Positions 49,667 through 59,377 are shown, numbered from the stretch's first letter. The stretch is 64,000 nt of DNA from Sergeia podlipaevii (GCA_030849805.1 JASANZ010002238.1:28161-92160); one strand, 5' to 3'. Made by a program: numbers and translations. The notes: generated from the sequence alone by a model not told the origin.

Positions 49667-52600
49667 ATGTATAGTGATCATGGCTTCCACCTTCAAGATA
49701 TGCGAACCTCTGGATGTGGGTCAGCGTGCAGTAGTACGGGCTACAGACGTTTTCGTGCGCTAGCTATTGCTTTTTTTCTCCTTTTTGCGACTTTTGTGGC
49801 GTGCACCTCGCCAGTGCTTGGTAGAGAAGGGAATAGTGATCCCGCTACATCTATCAAACACGCAATCGGTACCTTGCAAAACTTACCCACATCAAACGAG
49901 TATGAGTTAGCATCACAGTATACCTTTCGACCTCGCAACATGGTAGTGGTGCTTGGTGAAAACGGCGAGCTGGTCGCACACGATTTCTTCACAGGTCGCG
50001 AACTCTGGCGCGTTGGCGCTGGTGACGCGACATGGAAAGTAAAAGTAGAGCAGATGCCTTCGCGCGACACCATTCTACACGACCCACTCGCACTGCCCTT
50101 TGCCGTCCGGGGTAATGAGCTCTTTATGTGCACGGCAGCACCACTTAAGCGGTGGCGGAGAAGGAGAACGCCTTTCACAGACAGTGGGCGTGATGTTAAC
50201 GCTGAAGAAGGAGGAGGAAATTTGTACTATGGTGAGAATGATGAGGGGAGCTATCTTCACAATGGCGTTGCTCAATGGAACGAGGGACGCTCAGATGGCG
50301 ACGTCTCAGCGAAAGATGAAGAGGGGATCACTGATGTGGCGATACACAGTAGTGCTGGCAGTAGTTCGCTACTTCTCGAAAGGCCGCTCTGCCCCTTCTT
50401 CTTTATGAACGTATCAACGTTGCTGCGGCGTCAAGCAGTGAAGGTTGGCGGGGCGGATATTTACACAACAACCTCAGTTAACGTCGCCGACATCGATGGC
50501 ACCACTGGCCGACTAGTATATAGCTCTGATGTAGTGATAGTCGACCGTAATAAGGAGTCGTACGGAGCGCAGGGCAAACACGAGCAATGGCGTAATGGTA
50601 GCGGTTGCACCACCAGCACGAGCACAGATAAAATGAAGGCGCGACCGCAGCAACCCTTGCGCTGCCCACTAAATCAGTTGTCACCACTGCTTCACGTTGT
50701 ACGCTACGACATCACAATACACGCCTATAAGCCGGGTGCGTACAAGTGGAGCATCACACTTTCTCAGTTTCGCTTTTCCGAACGCAACGCAGGGGATTTG
50801 AGGCACATCAGCGGAGAGGACTACAACACCAAGGATACTGACAGCAGTGGTATTGGTGGCGTCACCACTGGCGATGATGGTGCCACAACTCCACGATTTT
50901 TCTCTCACATTGTTCGCGATTTACTCCGTTTTGACGAAAGTACGGCTGGTGCGAATATGACCACTGGCGCTCTGACCCCATTTTTTCTCTCAGGGTTTGC
51001 GGATGCAAAGTGGGACAAGGGAGTTCTCGAAGAACATAACATTACAAAAATCATGGCTTTTGCTCTGTATAACAGCACGCATGCTGGGCTTTGGGACCGT
51101 CATGCACACGCTCATCTGTGGCTCGCACCTATCAGCACTCCTTCTGTTGCTTCTGCGTACATATGGCTCTCACAGCGCGGCCGTACGCTTAATGGTGGTG
51201 GTCCAGGGTTTATTGCTCGCCTGCCTGTTCTTCGTCTCGTACCAACGTCAAAGCAACTGATGGCCATCACAGCAGGCGCAGTGGCGGAATCTACACTGAC
51301 GTCATACAAACCTTCCCCGGACCGTGCATTAGAGGCTGTCGCAGAGGCCGAGACGGCGCTATGGGATGAGCAAGACCTCGCAGCGGATGCTGTGGAAGGT
51401 CGCGAACTCGAGGAGTACTATCACTATTGGTACATGCAGCCCTTTCCACTCCATGACTATGAAATGGACGACAACGTCATTGCACGCGCAGCGTACCACG
51501 AAAGAAACGTCTCCTCTTCCTCTATGCAGTACCTGTCACGTAAAATTGTGGTTGCGCTTGGTCTACAGCTCTGCTGCTTTGCAGGCTCACTTGCCTTTAT
51601 CTGTGCAGGTGTGCTACCACGTGAGCGCCTGCAACGGGCGTGGGCACAGTCTGACAGAAACCGTCGCATCGCTCGAGGAGAAGGTGCAGCGGCGGAACTT
51701 GGGGGAAATTCACGAAACGGCCCCTACTTGGCAGCAACCCGAACGCCTTCTATACGCCTACTGGACCATCCGTTGCAGCAACTTGCGTATCAGCCGACTC
51801 CACTGTTTACCCCTGGTACACAGCCCGCGAGCTCACTCCAGAGCGGTTCGATTTCACCCTATCTTGCAAACAGAGCAGTAGCAGCAGCAGCAGCGGCAGG
51901 CGATGAAAAGCCTCTTATGGTGGGAATGCGCTCGCCAAGTCGCGCTGCGATGGCACTTGCCGCTTCCGTTACGGACACAAAGAATGATATCACCATAAGT
52001 CCCATGACAGCCCTTATGCACTCATCTGTTGGAACGTTAGTAGATCCTGTGCTGCTTCCGTGTTCCACCGCTACGATGGACACAGCAGCAACGAATGCAG
52101 CGATTAAGGGCGACCTCTTGTCCACTTCTAACCATCCACTAGATGCTGAAAATGGTGGTGAGGAAGGCAACGATGTTGTCACGTCACATTCATCTTTCCA
52201 CACAGGGAACGTGAACGGCAGCTACAACAATTCTGGGACACTGCCGATGCCATTCATTGCACAGGCACCCCTAAACGAGGGCAATTGTCATGATCACAAT
52301 CATTCCGAGGATGATGATTGCGCTGGCGAGGATGACAACGATGACACAAGAGAGGGAAATGTGAATGGCAGCGTCTACGATAGTGATACGGATGGAAATG
52401 TCGAAGAACAAAAGGACAAGGACGAGGACGAGGACAACTCAATAGGAGAGCAATGGTGGATGAATGCGCATGACGAGTCAAACGGCAGTCCACTCCCCAT
52501 GCGACGCAGCATTTCTGAACAGGACAGCAGCGTGAGCTTGTCAAACCACAAGAGCCCAGTAACAGGCGCTACAGATGGACGACTATTTCAGTTGCACTTT

Positions 52601-53704
52601 AAGGTAATCGAGAAGATCGGTTTTGGCGCTGAAGGATGCGTGTTTCTGGTTGAACACCGCGTAACGGGTGCCAAGTACGCTATCAAATCAATTCATATTC
52701 ACGAGCGAGATGAAAGCCGTGTAGTGCAGGAGGCGGTGCTGCACAGTTCCTTTGATCATGCCAACGTGGTGCGCTTCTATTTTTGCTGGATTGAGCGCCT
52801 TCCGCGCGCTGCGGCCGAAGCCCTGGATCTGCTTGACAATGATGATGGCATGGACACCCTTTCTGCCACCTATCTAGATGGAAACAACTCAGTCTCCTTC
52901 AGTCGCACTACTACCGGCAGTGATACGTGGAGCTGTGCTGATTGTAGTAGCGCACAGGAGTTCCGCATGCTCTTCATACAGATGGAATACTTCCCATATG
53001 GCACGCTTGCGAATGAACTGCAAACGCGTAAAAAGATTGTGCGCCTGGAGAACTTGCAGTACATGAAGCAGCTCGCAGATGGCCTTGCGTATCTCCACAA
53101 CTTGGATGTCATTCACCGTGACATGAAGCCAACAAACATTTTTGTCGCCATCAACGGCAATGGCTGCAATGGCGTTGGATCAGCGCGAGACCGCGCTGGT
53201 ACGCAGTCACCAGACAGGCCAAACGTCAGCGGTTCATCGGTGCACGAGCACAACCGAAGGGCCACTACAAAAGTGCTGAAGATTGGCGACTTTGGGCTTG
53301 CCAAGCAGCGCGCCGCTGCTACTCTTTCCAGCACTACAGATCTCTCTTCCAACGTACTGGGCAATCAGCAAGAGCACTCTATTGCAGGCGGCACTCCACT
53401 CTACTGCAGTCCCGAGCAGGAGAACGGGCGTGAGGCAGTCAACAAGCCCTCTGATATTTTTTCTTTTGGTATTATTGCCGTAGAGCTGTACAGTATGTTT
53501 TCCACAGATCATGAGCGTATTCTGGTATTAACTGAAGCCCGGAGACAAGAATTACAAGACGAGCTCTGGGAGGCATACCCACAGGAGGCAGAGCTAATCA
53601 AATCTATGTTAGCTGAAAGCCCAAGCAAACGCCCTGACGCCCGTCGAGTCACGAAGGTTATTAATCGCTTGATTGTTTCACTGGACTCCGATGATGACGC
53701 GTAA
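49667..53704 (+). CDS. PERK-like eIF2alpha kinase, ER/secretory membrane type (1345 aa)
   Basis: Type I membrane kinase predicted to phosphorylate eIF2alpha under secretory stress. A hydrophobic signal lies at about 31-46 (ALAIAFFLLFATFVAC). The luminal part (about 53-620) contains PQQ-like strands as in IRE1/PERK sensors (MVVVLGENGELVAHDFFTG then RELWRVGAGD) and several N-glycosylation sequons. TM is about 626-648 (VALGLQLCCFAGSLAFICAG). A long acidic linker follows (about 879-925, Asp/Glu-rich). The kinase domain (about 979-1345) has GFGAEGCVF, AIKSI (Lys about 1006), an insert between beta4 and beta5, IHRDMKPTNIF (about 1150), GDFGLAKQ (about 1208), GGTPLYCSPEQ, and PSDIFSFGII. All catalytic residues are present. 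The WIER/EF-type insert region and GTPLYCSPEQ are typical of eIF2alpha kinases. Trypanosomatids lack IRE1 and rely on this branch (known biology); placement here is by domain layout. Confidence 0.9.
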   Translation: MYSDHGFHLQDMRTSGCGSACSSTGYRRFRALAIAFFLLFATFVACTSPVLGREGNSDPATSIKHAIGTLQNLPTSNEYELASQYTFRPRNMVVVLGENGELVAHDFFTGRELWRVGAGDATWKVKVEQMPSRDTILHDPLALPFAVRGNELFMCTAAPLKRWRRRRTPFTDSGRDVNAEEGGGNLYYGENDEGSYLHNGVAQWNEGRSDGDVSAKDEEGITDVAIHSSAGSSSLLLERPLCPFFFMNVSTLLRRQAVKVGGADIYTTTSVNVADIDGTTGRLVYSSDVVIVDRNKESYGAQGKHEQWRNGSGCTTSTSTDKMKARPQQPLRCPLNQLSPLLHVVRYDITIHAYKPGAYKWSITLSQFRFSERNAGDLRHISGEDYNTKDTDSSGIGGVTTGDDGATTPRFFSHIVRDLLRFDESTAGANMTTGALTPFFLSGFADAKWDKGVLEEHNITKIMAFALYNSTHAGLWDRHAHAHLWLAPISTPSVASAYIWLSQRGRTLNGGGPGFIARLPVLRLVPTSKQLMAITAGAVAESTLTSYKPSPDRALEAVAEAETALWDEQDLAADAVEGRELEEYYHYWYMQPFPLHDYEMDDNVIARAAYHERNVSSSSMQYLSRKIVVALGLQLCCFAGSLAFICAGVLPRERLQRAWAQSDRNRRIARGEGAAAELGGNSRNGPYLAATRTPSIRLLDHPLQQLAYQPTPLFTPGTQPASSLQSGSISPYLANRAVAAAAAAGDEKPLMVGMRSPSRAAMALAASVTDTKNDITISPMTALMHSSVGTLVDPVLLPCSTATMDTAATNAAIKGDLLSTSNHPLDAENGGEEGNDVVTSHSSFHTGNVNGSYNNSGTLPMPFIAQAPLNEGNCHDHNHSEDDDCAGEDDNDDTREGNVNGSVYDSDTDGNVEEQKDKDEDEDNSIGEQWWMNAHDESNGSPLPMRRSISEQDSSVSLSNHKSPVTGATDGRLFQLHFKVIEKIGFGAEGCVFLVEHRVTGAKYAIKSIHIHERDESRVVQEAVLHSSFDHANVVRFYFCWIERLPRAAAEALDLLDNDDGMDTLSATYLDGNNSVSFSRTTTGSDTWSCADCSSAQEFRMLFIQMEYFPYGTLANELQTRKKIVRLENLQYMKQLADGLAYLHNLDVIHRDMKPTNIFVAINGNGCNGVGSARDRAGTQSPDRPNVSGSSVHEHNRRATTKVLKIGDFGLAKQRAAATLSSTTDLSSNVLGNQQEHSIAGGTPLYCSPEQENGREAVNKPSDIFSFGIIAVELYSMFSTDHERILVLTEARRQELQDELWEAYPQEAELIKSMLAESPSKRPDARRVTKVINRLIVSLDSDDDA

Positions 53705-54049
53705 CATTTTGCACTCCTCTGTACATAAATTGAAAAAAAAAATGTAAAAAGAGGTAGTATTCTGGATAGATAGATAGATAAGTATGTATGCTTTCTGTTT
53801 ACTGCTACATCTGGTTTGGGTAGCGATATGTGCTGTACGTTCCAATTTTTTTCTCTTCACTTTGTCTCTTCTGTTGTTGTTGTTGTTATTTTTTTTGTGT
53901 GTGTGTGTGTTTTCTCTCGTCTTACTGGTATGGCTATAGAGAGAAAAAGCGTTGATGTGCTGCACAGGTGGGGAGGAAAAAAAAAAAACATACCAAGTAG
54001 CTAGCGCTTGTAGTTAATTGCATTTTATTGAGAGGGCGTTGTTGTTGCT

Positions 54050-54080
54050 TTCTCTCTCTCTCTCTCTCTGTCTCTCTCTG
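54050..54080 (+). repeat. (TC)n microsatellite
   Basis: TC dinucleotides interrupted by two TG steps. This pyrimidine run has no coding sequence closely downstream. Confidence 0.85.
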
Positions 54081-54884
54081 TATACAATTTTTCCCCTCTC
54101 CGCTTTCACAGGTATCGTGTCGATTGCTCTTTTATTTTACTATCAGTGATCGCAAACTTTTTCAGCAATATCATCAATAATCGAAAAAGGAAAAAAAAAA
54201 AGGAAAAACTTGTGCTTCAAAGTGTGTGTGCGTAGTTCTCGCAGGAATTGCGGGCTTACACACATATGCGTACACACACGCAGTGGTGCATGTTGGACAG
54301 TGCGAAAACGAAAAAAAAAACACACACAAGGATTTAAAGTGTTTATGTGCAATCTAAACTCGCTGAAGCACTTTATATCGCATTATTTGGCAGTGGAGAA
54401 GAGAAAATAGGTATGATTTTTTTTTCTCCTTTTGTTGTTGGTGTGTGAGATTGAATATTGGCAAAACTCGCCGTCTACTAGAATGTCAGTACTTTATTTC
54501 TATTATTATTATTACATCAAGCAATGTAAAACTATATGTTTTATTTTTTTGCTTCTCTTTCCTTTTCTGCTTGTTATTTTTTTTTTAATAGCGTCTGTTT
54601 TAGGCACGTTAATGTTTACATATGTGTTGCGCAACTACTGTCTGCAACAACAAAAAAAAAATGCTGTGAGCTTTCGTAAGACGCTTCTCCTTTTCTTCTA
54701 TATATATATTTATTTATTTATTTTAACGAACCTCTTTTCATCTTTAAACTGATGAAAGTATATTTTCAGTTGTTAATTGGCCTCAAATTCTTTGTTTGCC
54801 TATGTATAAATGCTCTTTTTTTTTACTCACATCTGTGCCTCCAGTCAAGTTTTATGCGTATGGTTCTCTCTACTTTTCATTTTT

Positions 54885-54903
54885 TATTATTATTTAACCA
54901 TAG
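54885..54903 (+). promoter_or_regulatory. Relic trans-splice acceptor of the sirtuin gene
   Basis: T-rich tract then CCATAG, with AG at 54902-54903, 5 nt before the relic's ATG. The gene apparently died in place with its processing signal preserved. Confidence 0.5.
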
Positions 54904-54908
54904 CAACC

Positions 54909-55627
54909 ATGAGCCAATATTGAAACATCACCATCTTCACGGGCGCCGGCATCTCTGCTGAATCGGAAGTACTTACTTTTGAGGGACGGCAAAACGCTTA
55001 TGGAACACTCACCCGATTGAGGACTTCGCTAACCCACACTCTCCTTTACGACATACCCCAGTATGGCTTCCAGGATGAGTAAAAAGGACCGCAGAAAGGA
55101 AAACTCTCCTACTGTGATGCCGGGTGCCGCTCATGGAGGCTCTAGCGAGGCTTCAAAAAGGGAGTTTCGTGGCGATTGGTGTGAACATTATCACGCAGAA
55201 TGTGGATGATCTGCATGCGCGTGCGCGATCAACGCATGTTATTCATATGCGTGGCGAGCTGTGCAAAGGCACGCTGCAGAGACTCAAATCGAGTGTATGA
55301 CTTGGAAAAAGGGAATATTGTAGTTGGACAAGGATTGCTGCGAGTGCTGCGACAAGTTGGGCACCCTTCGTCCTAATACTGTTTTGATTTCAAGATATGC
55401 CGATGGAAATGCATCGTATATGCTTTTGCCGTGCAGTATACCGATCTCTTTGTCGCTATTGGTACCTCCCTGAAGAGTATACCCTGTTGCTGACTTTGCG
55501 AAAGAGTGTGCAGGACAAAGGGGGGAAGGCGCTGGAGTTCAATCTTCAAGAGAGCGAGAATGTTTCCGCTTTTGACAAGTCGATTTACGGGAAAGTGTCA
55601 CGAACTGTTCCAAAAATGGGTGGATGA
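54909..55627 (+). pseudogene. Decayed sirtuin (Sir2-family NAD-dependent deacylase) gene
   Basis: Sirtuin motifs appear in order but in changing frames. Frame of the ATG at 54909: MSQY, then TGA (54921), then NITIFTGAGISAES (NAD-binding GAG motif) and VLTFEG. After a shift near 54985: LWNTHPIEDFANPH. A third frame gives VMPGAAHG. From 55133: MEALARLQKGSF, IITQNVDDLHARA (TQNxDxLH motif), VIHMRGEL, ending at TGA 55298. Then CCECCDKLGTLRPNTVL, then DMPMEMHRI, then DLFVAIGTS, then ADFAKECA, and finally GGKALEFNLQESENVSAF to DKSIYGKVSRTVP, with TGA at 55625. At least seven frame switches and three in-frame stops make it non-functional. The catalytic His expected in the HG motif reads Arg (HMRGEL). 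TGAGISAES and the spacing suggest the class II/III, bacterial-like or SIRT5-like group (SIR2rp3-type in trypanosomatids), which is an inference. A pyrimidine tract plus AG at 54902-54903 still precedes the ATG. Confidence 0.88.
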
Positions 55628-56144
55628 TGTTTTAGAGAACAAATTTGCTCTTTAAAGAAGCATTCGTATCATATTTTTTTTTCTCCTTTTAGGAGTGCTT
55701 TTCTTTTCTTTTCTTTTACCTACTAACTGTATACTATTTCCACAAAGAGATTGTGTCTGTATTTTTTTTTTTTTTTTGGACGGTAATGCTTGTATAAATT
55801 TACTGCATGTGAATGAAACACGGTTTAAGAAAAAAAAATTGCCAACTTCTCTCTTAACTGATGATTATTTTTGATATTATCCTTTTTTGTGAATGTGCAG
55901 TATTCTTTTCTTTTCTTTTTCTTTGCAATTTTCTCTCTCTTTCTCTTTACATGTTGCAATTTTCTTTTCTTCTGTGAATGGAAGCTCACTCTATACATCT
56001 TTCGCTTTCAGTAGTTCTATACTGTTATCGTTATCGTTTATAGGCTCTTTCTACATTGGAAAAGCCAAGTAACGTGCACACAAACACCAAAACAGTTCTG
56101 TATATATTCAACTTGTGCATTTTTCGGAATCGAAGCAGGAAAAA
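55628..56144. other. Spacer between sirtuin relic and DoxX-like gene
   Basis: T/C-rich DNA with repeated CTTTT words (about 55680-55715 and 55905-55925). Nothing else recognised. A splice AG for the next gene is at 56137-56138. Confidence 0.65.
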
Positions 56145-56615
56145 ATGTTTCGCGCCATGATCCGCTACACCGGACTCTTTATGGTTGTCCTCGTTTTCAT
56201 TGCGTCAGGTATTTCCAAGATTACGACTCCCACCACCGGAGCCGCGTTACTGGCTCAAAGCAACTTTCCAAGAATTCTTGCCGCCGCTGGGATCACTTTA
56301 ACCCCAGAGCAATACGTGTACCTTATCCAACTCACTGGGGCAATTTTCATATCTTTTTCTTTGTTTATCCTTCTCGGCGTGGGTCGCAGCTTCTTCGCCT
56401 TTATGCTTGCCGTTGGCACGCTGATCATCTCTGTTACGTTCCATCTGAACTTGGACGACGTTGCCCAGACTTCTCAGCAGGATATGATCCAATTTGTGAA
56501 GAACATTTCCATCACTGGAGGTCTTCTCTTCATTGCTGCGAGCAGCAGCCGCCGTCGCCCTCGCGTTGAGCAGGTTCCATCGAATGGCCTTGACCGAAAC
56601 AAGAAGAAGAACTAA
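56145..56615 (+). CDS. DoxX/SURF4-like small membrane protein (156 aa)
   Basis: Four-helix membrane protein resembling the DoxX/SURF4-type family. The first helix follows a short basic N-terminus (MFRAMIRYTGLFMVVLVFIA) and runs into SGISKIT, the family's typical first-helix end. Then come a loop, helix 2 (YVYLIQLTGAIFISFSLFIL), helix 3 (FFAFMLAVGTLIISVTFHL, with the FH usual in DoxX proteins) and helix 4 preceded by FVKNISITGGLLFIAA. A basic tail ends the protein (SSRRRPRVEQ ... DRNKKKN). The frame is open from a GTG at 56115, but the ATG at 56145, 7 nt after an AG, is the natural start. Function in trypanosomatids is unknown; relatives are linked to redox or secretory membranes. Confidence 0.78.
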   Translation: MFRAMIRYTGLFMVVLVFIASGISKITTPTTGAALLAQSNFPRILAAAGITLTPEQYVYLIQLTGAIFISFSLFILLGVGRSFFAFMLAVGTLIISVTFHLNLDDVAQTSQQDMIQFVKNISITGGLLFIAASSSRRRPRVEQVPSNGLDRNKKKN

Positions 56616-57578
56616 ATGGCGAAAGAGAGTGGGGGAGAAGAGTGGTTCTTTTTTTTTTTTATCTAATGATTCTTTCTTCAACTTACCTCTTTTTTCTTGT
56701 TTGAATTAGTTTCTAATTGAACCTTTGACATACCCCTCCTTCTTTCTTTTTCCCCCTCTCTACTTTGGAGTCTTTGATGCGACACAGAAAGGGTGCGGCG
56801 GAAAGAGAAGCTGGCCTTTTTTTTTCCTTCATTTCTTCCAACTGCGAGGGAGAGGATCATCTCTTCACAAGCAAAAAAAATTGGTCTGAATTCAATTGAA
56901 GATATAGCTGTTGTCGCCGTTTTTTTTTCTTGTTTTTTTTTTTTGTGTGGTGATGGTAGTGGGCGGCAATTGGTAGTTTTTTATAGACACTCACGTAAAC
57001 ATGTTTTATATACTCTTGAAAGCAGGAGCATATATATTGTATTAGCGACGGTCACGAGGGGAAAAGAAAATAGTGAGTCTTACTCTCTTTTTTTATTGCT
57101 TTGGTTTGCCATCAATATTAAAAAATGGCAACAAAGAAAAAATAGTGGCGACTCAAGGAAATGTACTGTTTGAAGCAAAACGAAAATTTAAAAATTGGGC
57201 TGCCTTTCACACCTTGCCTGATAGCTCTTGAGTTTTTTTTCTTTTTGTCAGGCCGCTCCTAAATAAATATCCATGTATCTCTTTCAAAAAAAAAAATATT
57301 CAATACTTTTACTGATTGTTTTGTTTTTCACTGGCATGTTTTGTAGTCTATATATAGAACTACGTACTTGCGCTATGCATATCATTCTTTTCAATTATTT
57401 TACATGCTCCCTTGCTTTTCATTTGCTGTTTCATTTTCTTGTCGTATAGAGTTACCACTATCGTCAACATTCTTAGATTGAGAAAATACTTAAAGAAAAA
57501 AAAGAAAAGAACAGCCCGTTAGCATCTTACTTTCGTACCAACGAAAATTTGACAATTCTATCTTTAAAGAAAAAAAAA
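56616..57578. other. AT-rich spacer (about 1 kb)
   Basis: T-rich and A-rich tracts. The frame at 56793-57173 has T-run-derived residues (FFSCFFFLC) and no family features, so I do not call it. No other gene seen. Confidence 0.6.
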
Positions 57579-57821
57579 ATGGTGTTTGAATTCTTTGTTC
57601 AGAGCACTACTGGTCAGAAAATCTCAATTTCTACTTTAGGTCCTGATAACACGGTCGCTGATATCAAGGCCAGGCTGGAAGAAACTGAAGGTCTTCAGGC
57701 AAACATGGTCCATCTTATTCACAGCGGTAAGAAACTGGAAGATGACACGACCCTTGCCAATGCAAAGATCACTGCAGGTACCTCCATTAGCATGGTCATG
57801 GCCCTCCGCGCTGGGCACTAA
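57579..57821 (+). CDS. Ubiquitin-like protein with altered C-terminus (80 aa)
   Basis: Complete beta-grasp ubiquitin-like protein: strand MVFEFFVQSTTGQKISI, helix VADIKARLEETEGL (Lys27 position kept), then LIHSGKKLEDDTTLANAKI (matching the ubiquitin segment around Lys48) and strand TSISMVMALRAGH. It is a single, stand-alone copy the length of ubiquitin plus four residues, not a polyubiquitin and not fused to a ribosomal protein. The tail is LRAGH where ubiquitin and NEDD8 have LRGG, so Gly75 is Ala and one residue follows the last Gly. Trimming of the His would leave R-A-G, which would be unusual for conjugation. It may be a NEDD8/Rub1-like modifier or a non-conjugated Ubl. The start is the ATG after an A10 run; the frame's earlier codons are not preceded by a better ATG. 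Confidence 0.87.
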   Translation: MVFEFFVQSTTGQKISISTLGPDNTVADIKARLEETEGLQANMVHLIHSGKKLEDDTTLANAKITAGTSISMVMALRAGH

Positions 57822-58468
57822 AGAAGAAGAATATACATATATATCGATATGACCTCTCGTGAGAGAAGTTTTCATTCTTTCTTTCTTTGCCTTTATTACG
57901 TAGGACCACATCTTTTACTTTTACTTTGTTGTTTGTGTGTGAAACGCCGATTTTGTTTTTCCGAGTCTTGCATATCTGCGTGATTTATTAGGATATACAT
58001 ATATCTATCATTTTGATTTGCAGTGGAATTGCGCACGCTGTTTCTCGACATCTATTATTATGTTTTGGTACATATGGTATTATTATTATTTATTTACCGT
58101 TTATGTTAGTAAAGACAGCAGAAAAGAATAAAATTGTATCTTTAAGATATAACCTCGCGGATTCACAACTTTTTCTTTTTGGAAGAGTCGCACTACATTG
58201 ATTGCGTATGCGTATGCTTCATGTTGATACGGTCTTTTTTATTGTTGTTGTTGTTGTTGTTCATTAATAAGTATTGTTCTCATTTACAATGAATTTTTTG
58301 TTTCTCTATTTATGTTTAGTGTATATTTTTAATTTTTTACAGTTTAAGCACGTTAATGCGCTGTTAATATTGATATCATTCCATTTATGAAAGATAGATT
58401 TTTAAAAAAAAACTCATTTTTTGGTAGTCACACGTTAGGGTATCCTTTTGTTTCCTTTGTAAGCCACA
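57822..58468. other. AT-rich spacer
   Basis: T/A tracts with GTT and ATT repeats (about 58078-58092 and 58242-58260). No gene. Confidence 0.65.
58444..58463 (+). promoter_or_regulatory. Predicted trans-splice acceptor for the PRAT-like gene
   Basis: CCTTTTGTTTCCTTTGTAAG, with AG at 58462-58463, 5 nt before ATG 58469. Confidence 0.7.
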
Positions 58469-59377
58469 ATGTCACTATGGCCATTCCGTACCGGCGACAA
58501 TGATCGGTTTCAGGTTACCGCCTCTGACGAAACTATTTACGATGCCCTTAAGAACGACCTACCTCCTCACGCGTATAGTGTAGAGATGGTCAATTACCTT
58601 GAGTGGCGCTGGCGCCGGGGATATCTACAATGTATTCTTCCTGTCACATTTTATAGTGCAGTCATTGGCTTCTGCGTTGGGTTTAGGCAGTCGCGTGTGG
58701 AAGGGCGGTACGTGGGTCGCTACCATATCATGTGGCGCTACACGTCCACATTTGCAGCAGTAGGCTTGTTGACTGCAGGCATACACCAGTTTCTTATAGT
58801 TAAAAATAGGTATCGCGACAAGTTTTATTATCCCATCATCGCTGGTGCAACTGGGTCAACCGTGCTGACTGTAGCGGCTCAGATGGGTACAGTGGCACAA
58901 GGCATTTTTGCCGGATCCTGTGTAGGCGTGCTCTACGCGCTTGGGTGCTACGCCATGGACTACTACTACAAGCGTCACATGACTATTTTTCTGCAACAAC
59001 AGCAGTTGCAGCAGGTGCCAGTGCACAAGGTGTCTCCCGAACTCCAGAGGCTTTACCGGGCGTATCTGTTCGACAACCGTCCCTTGGAGGAGTTCGACTT
59101 TGAAAGGCGAGAGGCGACTGTTAGAGCACGTGGCGCCGGGGACACGCGACTTGATGCGTATGCGTTCATGCACAACATGACGCCTGAAGTATACGACTGG
59201 GTCGCTTTCCCTGATTGGTGGCCTCTTAAAGTGCCTGCCCAAACAGAAGAGGAGAAGATGCTTTTTGAACGTCAACGAGCCGAGGAGATTGAACGTAGAA
59301 CTAGAGCATACTTGGAAACAGAAGATGGCGCGATGATCAAGCACAAAATTAGAGCAAAGCAGTATCGTGATGCATAG
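58469..59377 (+). CDS. Tim17/22/23 (PRAT)-family-like mitochondrial membrane protein (302 aa)
   Basis: Start MSLWPFRTGDNDRF directly after the splice AG. The first 50 residues are soluble. About 55-180 hold four hydrophobic helices: CILPVTFYSAVIGFCVGF, STFAAVGLLTAGIHQFL, YYPIIAGATGSTVLTVAAQM, and GIFAGSCVGVLYALGCYAM. The loop GIHQFLIVKNRYRDKFYYPIIAGATGS, read as G-x(n)-R-Y-R-D-x(n)-AGATG, resembles the PRAT motif of Tim17/22/23 and of complex I subunit B14.7/NDUFA11. After about 180 comes a charged soluble tail (QQQQLQQ; LYRAYLFDNRPLEEFDFERR; EEEKMLFERQRAEEIERR). The tail is unusual for canonical Tim17 but trypanosomes have diverged TIM subunits. I infer the inner mitochondrial membrane; whether TIM complex or complex I is open. 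Confidence 0.65.
   Translation: MSLWPFRTGDNDRFQVTASDETIYDALKNDLPPHAYSVEMVNYLEWRWRRGYLQCILPVTFYSAVIGFCVGFRQSRVEGRYVGRYHIMWRYTSTFAAVGLLTAGIHQFLIVKNRYRDKFYYPIIAGATGSTVLTVAAQMGTVAQGIFAGSCVGVLYALGCYAMDYYYKRHMTIFLQQQQLQQVPVHKVSPELQRLYRAYLFDNRPLEEFDFERREATVRARGAGDTRLDAYAFMHNMTPEVYDWVAFPDWWPLKVPAQTEEEKMLFERQRAEEIERRTRAYLETEDGAMIKHKIRAKQYRDA

Larger units (their letters stand above)
53705..54908. other. AT-rich spacer upstream of the sirtuin relic
   Basis: T/A tracts, GATA repeats near 53767-53779 and a (TC)n run at 54050-54080. No gene supported. Confidence 0.6.

Noticed and set aside
54909..55300. Stop-to-Trp recoding to rescue the sirtuin frame (all its early in-frame stops are TGA)
   Set aside because: TGA is used as the normal terminator for several intact neighbours (for example at 2164, 22911 and 26550), and frame shifts remain even if TGA is read through.
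56793..57173. 126-codon frame after the DoxX-like gene
   Set aside because: Its sequence derives largely from T/A-rich spacer (FFSCFFFLC), with no motif, and it probably overlaps the 3' UTR.
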